DNA from: JAPWJZ01 sp038247245 | Lineage (GTDB): Bacteria > Pseudomonadota > Alphaproteobacteria > Micavibrionales > UBA2020 | DNA length: 20,645 nt | Assembly (NCBI GenBank): GCA_038247245.1 | Contig: JBBRVE010000054.1 | Location: forward strand, 1 to 20,645 | Direction: 5' to 3' | Part shown: piece by piece, positions 1 to 8,576 of the stretch | Layout: each line of letters begins with the position of its first letter | How positions within the stretch are numbered: the first letter of the stretch is position 1 | The notes under the pieces: model-generated | Seen by the model: only the letters and a program-made list of their open reading frames with translations | Told to the model about the DNA's origin: nothing | Databases searched by the model: none | Program-made: the position numbers and the translations under genes

Positions 1-3000
1 CCAATATCACCGCCATGCGCCACCATCTGGTGGAACATATAGAACGGCTTCTCCGTCGCAGAGCGCGGGCGACGGGTGCAGATGATGCTGCGACTCTTGC
101 GCAGGATTTCGGTTTGCACGAACAGTTTGCTGAATGCTGGGTGCGCGGCATCTGCGGCGGCTGGGGCAAGCACTACTTCTGCGTAGCTGGTAACTTCGAT
201 CGTACGGCGCTTGCGGGAACGGTTTTTGATGCGGCAGCGGCGCAGCTCGATATCGTCCTCCGGCGAGACAACAATTTCCGTATGCATTTCGAATTCGTTG
301 TCTGTGCGGCGGAATTCTGCACGGCCTTCCGAGAAGATAACTTCGTAAGATGGCGATTTTTTGAGAGTGGGTTGATAACCGCTCGACCACAACTCGCCCG
401 TCGCAAGGTCGCGAATATAGCAGAATGATCCCCAGTTATCACGAGTGGCGTCTTCGCGCCAGCGCGTGAGCGCCAGATCGTTCCAGCGGCTGTAGCTGCC
501 GCCACCATTCGTGACCATGACATGGTAACGACCGTTCGACAACAATTGCACTTCCGGCACGGGCGTATTCGTGCTGTGCAGGACGCGGATCGGCATATCG
601 GGAACCGAAGACTGGGTCGTTTGTGAGGAATGACGCGAGGTTTCAAAGAACATCGTCGCCTTCGGAATTTTTTCATGCAGCAACAACATCGTGGCCTGAA
701 ACAACGGGTTGGCCTCGAAGCGCTTCTGCATCGGGCGGTCCAACAGGAAATAACCAAGCGACAGCAAACTCATGCCCTGGTGGTGCGCCATGAAAGAACG
801 GATGACGGCACGTGCCTTGCCGCGTGGCAGGCGTGTTGGGGTGTAATCAATGGCCTCGTAAAGGCCGAAGCGACCCTCGTATTCCTCGGCCGACAGGCGT
901 TGCATGTTGGCGCACGCCTCTTCCGGCAGCACCATCAACGCCATGGTCGAGGCATATGGTGCCACGACAAGGTCATTACCCAACCCGCGCTTGATGCCCA
1001 GATCTGGCACGCCGAATGCCTTGTATTGGTAATTCAGATGCGCATCGAAAGTGTTATAGCCGGATTCCGACACGCCCCAAGGCAGGTTGTTTTCACGCCC
1101 ATATTCGATCTGGCGGCGGACGGCAGCCTTGTAAGTCTGGTTGATCAGCGTTTTGTCGAAAGTCGGCATGACAAGCAGCGGCATCAGATATTCGAACATC
1201 GACCCGCTCCACGATACCAGCGTGGGGTCGGAATGCTTGCCGGTCAGTTGGCGACCCAGTGCGAACCAGCTTTCCTGGGGAATCTGCCCCTGCGCAATCG
1301 CAACAAAGGTGGCCAGCCGTGCTTCGGAGGCCAGAAGGTCGTAGAGTCCCGGATCGCGCCGCCGGTCCTGAACGTTATAGCCAACGACGAAAAGATGGCT
1401 GTCTTCGTCATATAGGAAGCCGTATTCCATCTGCGCCATTTCATTGCACATCAATTCCAGCTCTCGGATCGTGGCGATACGTTCGAGCGCAAGATCGCTC
1501 GCGGCTGTAATATGTTGGCGAAGGGACGACAGGGCGGATTTTTCCTGGGGGCTGTCCGCTTCGTTTATGCGTGTTTCGATTGCGGGCAACAGTGTGGAGA
1601 CATAACCAGCCAGTTCGCGCAAATTGGGGATACGGTCAAGTTCGGGCAAGGCGACTGTATAATTCGGTAAACTGTCGTCGAAAACCCACGGCGTCAGCAA
1701 TTTCAGGTCGGCCAGCGCATCGACGCATTGTAACGAGAGGTTTTCAGCCCAGCGGTTGACTTCGTGGTTGCCCGCGTTCAGCGCAGCACGCTGGAACTCA
1801 ATGATGACGGCATTCAGATTTTCGATATAGCTGCGCGCCTCGCGGAGTGTTGCGGGCCCGGACTTGCCGCTGGCTGTGAACTTTCCATTCATCGCCTTCA
1901 AGGGGCCGGGCGCGAAGGTGGCGGCAAGATCGGTCACAAGATTAAGCGTATCCTGCAAACCGCCGAAAAGACGTGGCGAGAAAACGGGCTGGTCAATCAG
2001 TAGCAAAAGACCCGGTGCCAGCGTCAGCAAATGGCCCGCCAGGTTGCCGCTATCGACCGTAGAAATATACAGCGGGTACATCGGTTTCAGCGTTTGCGTA
2101 TCGTACCAATTATAAAAATGCCCCTGATGACGGCTCAGGGTATGCATCACACTGAGCGTATCCTCGGTACGGCGCAGCAGCCTGCCGGATGAGATATAAC
2201 CGAAATCATAGGCTGTGAGGTTCGCCAGCAGCGCCATGCCCATGTTTGTAGGCGATGTCCGGTGTGCCACCGCTGCAACAGGCGTTTCCTGCATGTTATC
2301 GGGCGGCAGCCAGTTGTCTTCTGGCCCTACATAGGTTTCGAAGAATGACCAGATTTTACGGCTGATACGGCCGAGGTAATTGATTTGATCGGCACTCAGA
2401 CGCGGCTCGTGGCTTTCCACGGGCTGACTTAATTTCCATGCGGCAAGTGGCAGGAGAAACCAAAGCGCAAGGTATGGCGCTGCTGCAATGACTGCGGCTG
2501 TGGAAATAGATGACAAATACAGACCAAGACCAACGGCAAATGCGGGGGAAATCCAGAATACGCGGAAGGCGCTGAGAATATCGGGTTGTTTCTGCGCGTT
2601 CGACACGCTAGAGGGATTCCATTCCAGCAGGCGTTTTTTGGCGACCAGCATCCGCCAGATTACGCGCAGGATGGCATCGGTATGGTAATAGGCTTCGTAT
2701 GGCAGACACAGGAACACAAGTCCTGCATTACCGAAATGCCGTCCAGTCGAGGCAAGCGTGCGCATCCAGTGCTGACGCCAGCTGACATCTGTGGACTTGC
2801 GCGAAAAATCGAGAATGGAGGCGCCCAGTGAAGGTATCAAGAGCAGACCGGCAACCGCGACGCTCCAGAATGCCGGTGTTGCTGTATACATCCATCCAAA
2901 CATCAGCATGACTACAAGCGCGAGAGGCACAATGCTGCGGCGCAGGTTGTCAAAAATTTTCCAGCGTGACAGCGCCGAGAGGCTATTTTTGACAAGCCTG

Positions 3001-5390
3001 CCTTCGCCATCCGGCACGTACGGCATCATCCACCGGGCAATTTGCCAGTCGCCCCGCACCCAGCGGTGGCGGCGGCTGACATCGGCACTGTAACGCGACG
3101 GGTATTCTTCGTAGAGCTGCACGTCGCTTAAAAGGCCGCTACGCGCGTGACAGCCCTCGATCAAGTCATGGCTCAGGATACGGTTTTCGGGGAAACGTCC
3201 TTTTAATGCCTGCTCGAAGACGGCAACGTCATAAATCCCTTTGCCGACAAAAGAGCCTTCGTTAAATGCATCCTGATACACGTCCGAAACGGCACGGGTA
3301 TAAGGATCAATGCCGGGCTCGCCGCCACACAGCTGAGCGTAAAGTGACGCATTCGTGCCGGGCAGGCTGACCGCCACGCGTGGTTGCAGAATGCCGTAAC
3401 CCTCCGTCACGCGCCCAGCCGCTTCATTATAATATGCGCGGTTGAGAGGGTGAGACATGACGCCCGCAAACTGGCGCACGGAATCGCGCGGCAGTTCGGT
3501 ATCTGTATCGAGCGTCACGACGTAACGCACGCCGTTCAGCGAGGCCAGCCTGCCAACGATGCGGTTAAAGCCATCAAGCTTGCCGTGCAGCAGGAATTCG
3601 TTGAGGTCGCCCAGCTTGCCGCGCTTGCGTTCATAGCCCATCCATATTTTTTCCTGCGCATTCCAGCGGCGCGGGCGATGGAGCAGGAAGAAAACATCAC
3701 GTTCGGCATCGGCATATTTTTTGTTGAGCGCGTCGATATTGCGCTGCGCGTGATCCAGCAATGCAGCATCCTGCGGCAACACTTCCTGCCCCGCATCCGT
3801 GAAATCGGTGAGCAGGCAAAAGGACACGTTATCGTTCCGATTTGCGAGGAAACGGACTTCGACCCCTTCCGAGAGGTCATCGACGCTTTTGTGGCTGGTG
3901 ATGAGTGTCGGCACGACAACAATTGTCTTGCTTTCTGCCGGTAGTCCTTTTGAAAAATCGAGGCGCGGCAAGTGTTTGGGAACAGCAAACATCGTCGCCA
4001 GCCAGTTGACAAGCCCAAGCGCAAGATGGCTTGAGCCAAAAAGAGCGGTGAGTGCAATGCCACCCACAAGAGCGTCCGGCATACCTTCACTATGCGCATT
4101 CCAGGCAAGCCAGGCGGTGACGGTAAAAGTGATCAACGCAACGATACCAAGATAAGTTGCTAGCGGATATGCGCCGCCTGCGCGCCGGATAACATCGGCC
4201 AATGGCGGACGCATATGCGTCACTTTTTCCAGTTGCCGCAACCCCTTGTCCACAAGAAAATAACCAACATGTCGTTCACGCTCGCCTTTGGCAGCGGCGG
4301 CAAGAGCGATAGCCTCCCGCGCGACAAGCTCTTCTGAAATATGTGAATGCTTCGCTATTTTTTCGACGCTGTGGCGGTAAACGTCACGTGTCTGAAAATC
4401 CATGCGCGCATACATTTGCGCGGGATCGGCGCGCAGTTCATGTTCAACGACGCTCATATCCTCGACAAAGGTCCGCCAGTCCATTTTGTTGAGGAAGCGG
4501 AGGCCGCCAATGCTGTTGCTGACCGATACCTGATCGGAGGCCTGCTGACGCGTTTCGTTATAGACAACCTGCTCTATCGTCGAGCCCTGCTGAGACAGAC
4601 GCTGTTCGATCCAGGTCAACGGCAAAGCAAGCGCAGACCCCTGCCCCTGCAACCGGCGCACCAGTTCGGCCACAAAAGCGCCATCGAGGCCGGGGTTGGA
4701 CCGCGCCATGTCGGCGATCACAAGGATCAGTTCGGTCGGGTCGCGGTGTACTGTCGCGATCATTTCGGTCGCCCAGTGATCGACGAGACCGCGGCTGTCG
4801 CAATCGCGCGACAACCGCGTCGAAACGCGGCGCAGGTTTTCGATCAGCGCAAGGCGCAGCATGATAGGAATCGCCCAAAGTTCGCCCAGTTTCAGCGGCG
4901 CTATTTTCTGGTAGTTAGAAATGAACAGCGTTAGCATTTCTTCGGTAATGCCGGCATCGCTGTGCGAAATGATTTCGAGCGCAATGTCGTAAACACGGGG
5001 CAAGGAATCAGATGGGCCTCTGGCAAGGCGCGGCAGCCCGCGGCTATACCCCTTGGGCAAGTGGCGTTTGGCGATCTCAACCTGTTCTTCGATCAGGTAA
5101 AAGTTATCGAGCATCCATTCGCCAGCAGGCGTTACCTGCTGTTTTGACGCCACCGCATCCACCAGCACCTGATAGGCCGCATGAATGACTTCTTCGTTAT
5201 CGGCAAGGCGCGCTAAAAGGCTGTCACGTCCCTGCACCGGTGATAATTTGTGACGCGCCGCCAGCACCCGGCCATATTGCCCCATCTGTTCCGCGCTCAG
5301 CAGTTCCGATTTCAGGACGTCATCGTTCTTGCCCGCCCAAGGAGAAGGTGATGAAAAACGGTCATGCAAATGACGGAGAAATGAGGTCAT
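1..5390 (-). CDS. ndvB: Cyclic beta-1,2-glucan synthase, NdvB/ChvB type (partial, C-terminus beyond left edge)
   Basis: A single uninterrupted frame of 1796 codons runs from ATG at 5388-5390 off the left edge. Enzymes of this family are inner-membrane proteins that polymerise UDP-glucose into periplasmic cyclic glucans and are usually about 2800-2900 residues, so the last third is missing. Visible order: a soluble N-terminal region; membrane segments near residues 408-430 and 437-470; a GT84-like glycosyltransferase domain with VTLDTDTELPRD (DTD at 628-630), SHDLIEG (near 740) and RRHRWVRGDWQ (773-783); further membrane segments near 810-850 and 940-987; a glucoamylase-like domain (SWSGSMFEYL near 1390, GLGNDLVVAPYAS near 1465); then, from about 1620, the start of a GH94 (glycosyltransferase 36) sandwich with VTNGGGSYSRW. 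The start lies 6 bases after the rfbA stop, in the same frame, without a clear Shine-Dalgarno site, which suggests translational coupling to rfbA. Confidence 0.93.
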   Translation of the reverse strand, partial: MTSFLRHLHDRFSSPSPWAGKNDDVLKSELLSAEQMGQYGRVLAARHKLSPVQGRDSLLARLADNEEVIHAAYQVLVDAVASKQQVTPAGEWMLDNFYLIEEQVEIAKRHLPKGYSRGLPRLARGPSDSLPRVYDIALEIISHSDAGITEEMLTLFISNYQKIAPLKLGELWAIPIMLRLALIENLRRVSTRLSRDCDSRGLVDHWATEMIATVHRDPTELILVIADMARSNPGLDGAFVAELVRRLQGQGSALALPLTWIEQRLSQQGSTIEQVVYNETRQQASDQVSVSNSIGGLRFLNKMDWRTFVEDMSVVEHELRADPAQMYARMDFQTRDVYRHSVEKIAKHSHISEELVAREAIALAAAAKGERERHVGYFLVDKGLRQLEKVTHMRPPLADVIRRAGGAYPLATYLGIVALITFTVTAWLAWNAHSEGMPDALVGGIALTALFGSSHLALGLVNWLATMFAVPKHLPRLDFSKGLPAESKTIVVVPTLITSHKSVDDLSEGVEVRFLANRNDNVSFCLLTDFTDAGQEVLPQDAALLDHAQRNIDALNKKYADAERDVFFLLHRPRRWNAQEKIWMGYERKRGKLGDLNEFLLHGKLDGFNRIVGRLASLNGVRYVVTLDTDTELPRDSVRQFAGVMSHPLNRAYYNEAAGRVTEGYGILQPRVAVSLPGTNASLYAQLCGGEPGIDPYTRAVSDVYQDAFNEGSFVGKGIYDVAVFEQALKGRFPENRILSHDLIEGCHARSGLLSDVQLYEEYPSRYSADVSRRHRWVRGDWQIARWMMPYVPDGEGRLVKNSLSALSRWKIFDNLRRSIVPLALVVMLMFGWMYTATPAFWSVAVAGLLLIPSLGASILDFSRKSTDVSWRQHWMRTLASTGRHFGNAGLVFLCLPYEAYYHTDAILRVIWRMLVAKKRLLEWNPSSVSNAQKQPDILSAFRVFWISPAFAVGLGLYLSSISTAAVIAAAPYLALWFLLPLAAWKLSQPVESHEPRLSADQINYLGRISRKIWSFFETYVGPEDNWLPPDNMQETPVAAVAHRTSPTNMGMALLANLTAYDFGYISSGRLLRRTEDTLSVMHTLSRHQGHFYNWYDTQTLKPMYPLYISTVDSGNLAGHLLTLAPGLLLLIDQPVFSPRLFGGLQDTLNLVTDLAATFAPGPLKAMNGKFTASGKSGPATLREARSYIENLNAVIIEFQRAALNAGNHEVNRWAENLSLQCVDALADLKLLTPWVFDDSLPNYTVALPELDRIPNLRELAGYVSTLLPAIETRINEADSPQEKSALSSLRQHITAASDLALERIATIRELELMCNEMAQMEYGFLYDEDSHLFVVGYNVQDRRRDPGLYDLLASEARLATFVAIAQGQIPQESWFALGRQLTGKHSDPTLVSWSGSMFEYLMPLLVMPTFDKTLINQTYKAAVRRQIEYGRENNLPWGVSESGYNTFDAHLNYQYKAFGVPDLGIKRGLGNDLVVAPYASTMALMVLPEEACANMQRLSAEEYEGRFGLYEAIDYTPTRLPRGKARAVIRSFMAHHQGMSLLSLGYFLLDRPMQKRFEANPLFQATMLLLHEKIPKATMFFETSRHSSQTTQSSVPDMPIRVLHSTNTPVPEVQLLSNGRYHVMVTNGGGSYSRWNDLALTRWREDATRDNWGSFCYIRDLATGELWSSGYQPTLKKSPSYEVIFSEGRAEFRRTDNEFEMHTEIVVSPEDDIELRRCRIKNRSRKRRTIEVTSYAEVVLAPAAADAAHPAFSKLFVQTEILRKSRSIICTRRPRSATEKPFYMFHQMVAHGGDI

Positions 5391-5396
5391 TTTCGT

Positions 5397-6281
5397 CTAG
5401 CGGGTTGCCGTGTCGGCAATTTTGCGCAGATAATTGGCATAGGCGGGATTGCCGATTTTGTCAGCATTACTGCGCACCTGCGCGGCATCAATAAAACCGG
5501 CGCGGTAAGCGGCCTCGTCGATGCACCCGATTTTACGCCCAGTGCTGAGTTCATGATCGCGGATAAATTCGGCTGCCTCGTGAATGTTCTGATGCGTGCC
5601 TAGGTCGAACCAGCGGTACGATCCGTCAAATGTCACGGCGTTCAATCTACCCTGTTCAAGGTATTTGATGTTCAGGTCGGTAATCTCCAGCTCGTTCCGT
5701 GCGGACGGTGTGAGCGTCTTGGCGGTTTCGACGGCTTTGTTGTCATAGAAATACAGGCCGGTGACACACCAGTTGGAAATAAACTCTTTGGGCTTTTCAA
5801 CGAGGCGCTTTACGCGATTGTCGGCATCAAGCTCCGCCACGCCATAGGCAGAAGGTTCGTTTACATGGTGGCAAAAAATGGTCGCGCCATCGACGGAGCG
5901 TGCGGCGCCGTTCAGGATGGACTCAAATTCAGGTCCGTGGAAAAAGTTATCACCCAGGATAAGGCAGACAGTCTCACCGCCCACAAATTTCTCGCCGATA
6001 ATAAACGCACCTGCGATACCGTCCTGCTTATGCTGTTCTTCATAGGAAATGGAAATGCCGTATTGCGATCCGTCACCCAGCAACGTTTCAAACAACTTGC
6101 GGTCGCGCGGCGTGACAATGATCAGCACGTCGCGGATACCCGCCGCCATCAGGGCGGCCAGCGGATAATAAATCATCGGCTTGTCGTATACCGCCATCAG
6201 CTGTTTCCCGAATGCCAGACTGGTCGGGTGAAGGCGCGTCGCCTTGCCTGCGGCCAGGATGATGCCCTTTTTAATTGTCAT
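5397..6281 (-). CDS. rfbA: Glucose-1-phosphate thymidylyltransferase (RfbA/RmlA family)
   Basis: The 294-residue product matches the usual RmlA length (about 290). This family makes dTDP-glucose from dTTP and glucose-1-phosphate, the first step towards dTDP-rhamnose and related envelope sugars. Visible family motifs: KGIILAAGKATRL (5-17), GKQLMAVYDKPMIYYPL (25-41), LGDN (109-112) for metal and nucleotide binding, VEKP (161-164), VTGLYFYD (173-180), ELEITD (197-202) and WFDLGTH (224-230). The nucleotide loop reads AAGKATR where E. coli has GGSGTR, a mild deviation. I chose ATG 6281 over a 24-residue upstream extension because GAGGG lies 8 bases before it and the extension has no family similarity. 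No rmlB, rmlC or rmlD is in the window, so the final sugar is unknown. A related sugar-1-phosphate nucleotidyltransferase with another base preference is possible. The gene is followed after 6 bases by ndvB. Confidence 0.9.
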   Translation of the reverse strand: MTIKKGIILAAGKATRLHPTSLAFGKQLMAVYDKPMIYYPLAALMAAGIRDVLIIVTPRDRKLFETLLGDGSQYGISISYEEQHKQDGIAGAFIIGEKFVGGETVCLILGDNFFHGPEFESILNGAARSVDGATIFCHHVNEPSAYGVAELDADNRVKRLVEKPKEFISNWCVTGLYFYDNKAVETAKTLTPSARNELEITDLNIKYLEQGRLNAVTFDGSYRWFDLGTHQNIHEAAEFIRDHELSTGRKIGCIDEAAYRAGFIDAAQVRSNADKIGNPAYANYLRKIADTATR

Positions 6282-6289
6282 GATTTCTA

Positions 6290-6294
6290 CCCTC
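6290..6294 (-). promoter_or_regulatory. Ribosome binding site of rfbA
   Basis: On the minus strand GAGGG ends 8 bases before the ATG at 6281. It decides the start against an upstream in-frame start at 6353, which would place the 6340-6356 palindrome inside the coding region. Confidence 0.6.
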
Positions 6295-6300
6295 GATTGT

Positions 6301-6317
6301 CCGGTGTTGGTCACCGG
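6301..6317 (-). promoter_or_regulatory. Perfect hairpin in the rfbA leader
   Basis: CCGGTG (6301-6306) and CACCGG (6312-6317) form a perfect 6-bp inverted repeat with a 5-base loop. It sits 19 bases upstream of the rfbA start, just before its Shine-Dalgarno site. In the transcript it would be a GC-rich stem next to the ribosome binding site. No U-run follows, so it is not a standard intrinsic terminator. A regulatory role is inference. Confidence 0.45.
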
Positions 6318-6339
6318 TAAATGTTGATTATTATGCAAT

Positions 6340-6356
6340 TGATTGATGATCAATCA
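6340..6356. promoter_or_regulatory. Operator-like palindrome upstream of rfbA
   Basis: TGATTGAT-G-ATCAATCA is a 17-bp palindrome with perfect 8-bp arms around one central base, in the argF-rfbA spacer. On the minus strand it lies just upstream of CATAAT (a 5/6 match to a -10 box), so a bound dimeric regulator could block or assist a promoter there. The cognate regulator cannot be named. Confidence 0.45.
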
Positions 6357-6483
6357 TACAGATTAACCAGCTTGACCGCAACCCGACGCACGCAGCATCG
6401 AGGATGCAAAGGATCAGAACAAGAACAACAATGCCCGTATCATGCAAATAGTTCCGTGAATTCTAAATTATAAACGAAAAAGC

Positions 6484-7380
6484 TTACAGAACCTTGACTC
6501 CAGTCCCTTCAAGGCACCACGCGAGCACGGCCTTTTGGGCGTGAAGACGGTTTTCGGCTTCGTCGTAAATGACGCTGGCATTACTTGCAAGCACGCTGTC
6601 GGTCACTTCTTCTCCACGGTGGATGGGCATGCAATGCATGAAGATGGCGTGTGGTTTAGCCTTTGCCATCAGGGCGGGATTGACCTGAAACGGCAGGAAT
6701 TTTTCAATCGCCTTACCCTCCTGCCCCATCGATATCCAAGTATCCGTCACGACGACATCGGCGTTTGTAGCGGCGGATGCGACATCCTCCGTGATCTTGA
6801 TGCCATCCGATTTCGTTGGTGCGAGATCTGCGGGCACAGCGGCAACCAGTTCGAAATCCCAGATTTTTGACGCCTGCGCAAAAGTGCGAGCGACGTTATT
6901 GTAGTCGCCGAACCATGCAATCTTTTTACCTTGCAGCGAGCCCAGTTTTTCCTCGATCGTCACAAGGTCGGCCATGATCTGGCATGGGTGAGAATGGTTA
7001 GTCAGGCCGTTAATGATCGGAATGGACGAATGTTTGGCAATTTCCAATAACGTCTCGTGGCTGGAAATACGGAACATCGCGGCATCGACATAACGCGACA
7101 AAACTTTCGAGGTGTCCTCAATGCTTTCAACGCCGGTAAGATGCATATCGTCGGCAGACATAACGATGGTATGACCGCCAAGCTGTTTCATGGCGACTTC
7201 GAAACTCATGCGTGTGCGGGTGGATTTCTTGTCGAACACCATGGCGAGCGACATGCCATAGAACAACTGCGGCGGCTCGAACTTTTCGCGCTTCATGCGA
7301 TGCGCGTTCGCCAGAATTTCTTTCAATGTGTCTGCCGGAATATCGGGCAGGTCGAGGAAATGGCGGACTTTTCTTGTCAT
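6484..7380 (-). CDS. argF: Ornithine carbamoyltransferase
   Basis: The 298-residue cytoplasmic enzyme joins carbamoyl phosphate to ornithine to give citrulline. Signatures: FDKKSTRTR (49-57) binds carbamoyl phosphate; HPCQ (131-134); the ornithine SMG loop in DTWISMGQE (213-221); and HCMP (249-252), where many family members have HCLP. The FxKxSTRTR form and the SMG loop favour true ornithine carbamoyltransferase over the N-acetyl- or N-succinylornithine variants. So the pathway here should deacetylate before carbamoylation, although no deacetylase is in the window. The ATG overlaps the argD stop as ATGA (7377-7380), and the Shine-Dalgarno match is weak, consistent with translational coupling. 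It is the last gene of the arginine operon. Confidence 0.95.
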   Translation of the reverse strand: MTRKVRHFLDLPDIPADTLKEILANAHRMKREKFEPPQLFYGMSLAMVFDKKSTRTRMSFEVAMKQLGGHTIVMSADDMHLTGVESIEDTSKVLSRYVDAAMFRISSHETLLEIAKHSSIPIINGLTNHSHPCQIMADLVTIEEKLGSLQGKKIAWFGDYNNVARTFAQASKIWDFELVAAVPADLAPTKSDGIKITEDVASAATNADVVVTDTWISMGQEGKAIEKFLPFQVNPALMAKAKPHAIFMHCMPIHRGEEVTDSVLASNASVIYDEAENRLHAQKAVLAWCLEGTGVKVL

Positions 7381-8576
7381 GACAGTTCTTTCAGCGTTTT
7401 TTCGATGATTGCGACGGCTTCGTCGACCTGCGCTTCGGTAACGATCAGCGGCGGCGTCAGGCGTAAAGTCGTCTCGCCCGCTTGTGTCGCCAGCAACCCA
7501 TTGGCCTGCAAGGCGCGCGGCAGTTTCTTGATATCGACCGTCGTATCAATACCGATCATCAGGCCGAGGCCGCGGATATCAGTGATTTTGTTAGAGCGCC
7601 GCTGCAAATCTTCCAGCTTACTGCGGAAATATGCGCCGGCTTTATCGACGTTTTCTACAAAGCCCAGCGACGTAATTTCAGTCAATACAGCAGTGGCAAC
7701 TGCTGTTGCCAGCGGATTACCTGCATAGGTACTGCCATGTGATCCGACAGTCAGCGCCTGCGCAAATTCTTTTTTAGCTGCCATCGCGCCAATCGGGAAA
7801 CCGCCCCCCATGCCCTTGGCAAAGGCGGCGATATCGGGCTCCATGCCCATATGGTCGTAGGCGAACATTCTGCCTGTGCGCCCCATGCCTGTCTGGATTT
7901 CATCAAAAACAAGAATGATTTTGTTTTCATCACAAATTTTTCGCAGCCCTTGCATGAATTCAGGAGTTGCGGCATGAATGCCGCCCTCGCCCTGCACGGG
8001 TTCGATAAAGATGGCACAGATATTCGGGTTCACTAATTTATGCACGGATTCAAGGTCGTTGAATTCCGCGAAATGCACACCCGGCACATAAGGCGCAAAA
8101 TAGGGCTGGGTATGGCGTTTTTCCGTGAGACTTCCTGCGCCATAGCTACGGCCATGGAAGCTTTTATGAAATGAAATGATATCGCTGCATTCTTTGGATT
8201 TATTGTCATACGCCCATTTGCGCACGGTCTTGATGCAGGCTTCGATCGCTTCAGTGCCGCTGTTGGTGAAAAAAATCTGGTCAAAGCAGCTGTTATCGAC
8301 CAGCAGCCGCGCGCAATCAACCTTCGCTTTTGTAACGAATGACGGCGGCGCAACCATCAGTTGGGATGCCTGTTCTTGTAATGCCTTGAGCATCACGGGT
8401 GCGGCATGGCCGAGGGACGCGACGGCGATGCCCGCCGCGAAATCGAGGTATTTCTTGCCCTCAATATCATACACATAGCAACCCTCGCCGCGCTCCAGCA
8501 CGATCGGCTGGGTGGCATAGGTATTGACGAGTAGCTCCTTGGTCTCATCCAGCAGCGCTTGCGTATTGCCGGTCAT
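7377..8576 (-). CDS. argD: Acetylornithine aminotransferase (may also act on succinyldiaminopimelate)
   Basis: The 399-residue class III PLP aminotransferase converts N-acetylglutamate semialdehyde to N-acetylornithine, with glutamate as amino donor. Visible: TNSGTEAIEACIK for cofactor phosphate binding; FHGRSYGAGSLT; EPVQGEGG; the PLP-ring aspartate in VFDEIQTGMGRTG; and the Schiff-base lysine in AFAKGMGGGFPIGA (Lys254). The length is normal for ArgD. Many bacterial ArgD enzymes also serve lysine biosynthesis as DapC; sequence alone does not settle that. The start ATG overlaps the argB stop as ATGA (8573-8576), with AGAGG a few bases upstream inside argB. The stop overlaps argF in the same way. 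Position in an otherwise complete arg block makes ArgD much likelier than another class III aminotransferase. Confidence 0.94.
   Translation of the reverse strand: MTGNTQALLDETKELLVNTYATQPIVLERGEGCYVYDIEGKKYLDFAAGIAVASLGHAAPVMLKALQEQASQLMVAPPSFVTKAKVDCARLLVDNSCFDQIFFTNSGTEAIEACIKTVRKWAYDNKSKECSDIISFHKSFHGRSYGAGSLTEKRHTQPYFAPYVPGVHFAEFNDLESVHKLVNPNICAIFIEPVQGEGGIHAATPEFMQGLRKICDENKIILVFDEIQTGMGRTGRMFAYDHMGMEPDIAAFAKGMGGGFPIGAMAAKKEFAQALTVGSHGSTYAGNPLATAVATAVLTEITSLGFVENVDKAGAYFRSKLEDLQRRSNKITDIRGLGLMIGIDTTVDIKKLPRALQANGLLATQAGETTLRLTPPLIVTEAQVDEAVAIIEKTLKELS

Larger units (their letters stand above)
6282..6483 (-). promoter_or_regulatory. argF-rfbA spacer with candidate promoters
   Basis: This 202-base spacer is the only sizeable break between the arginine operon and rfbA-ndvB. 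On the minus strand it holds a perfect TATAAT (6467-6472) immediately after argF and a weaker CATAAT beside the 6340-6356 palindrome. Neither has a convincing -35 box. I see no intrinsic terminator after argF, so rfbA-ndvB may be transcribed both from its own promoter and by read-through. Confidence 0.3.

Noticed and set aside
3536..4108. Minus-strand open frame (190 codons) inside the glucan synthase gene
   Set aside because: It is out of frame with the continuous 1796-codon ndvB frame, which carries the family motifs throughout this stretch. No frameshift is needed.
6282..6353. N-terminal extension of RfbA to an upstream start
   Set aside because: The 24 extra residues do not resemble the family, and GAGGG directly precedes the internal ATG at 6281.
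6404..6448. ATGCAAA occurring twice, 38 bases apart, upstream of rfbA
   Set aside because: Seven-base AT-rich matches are expected by chance, and the spacing does not match any known site pair.
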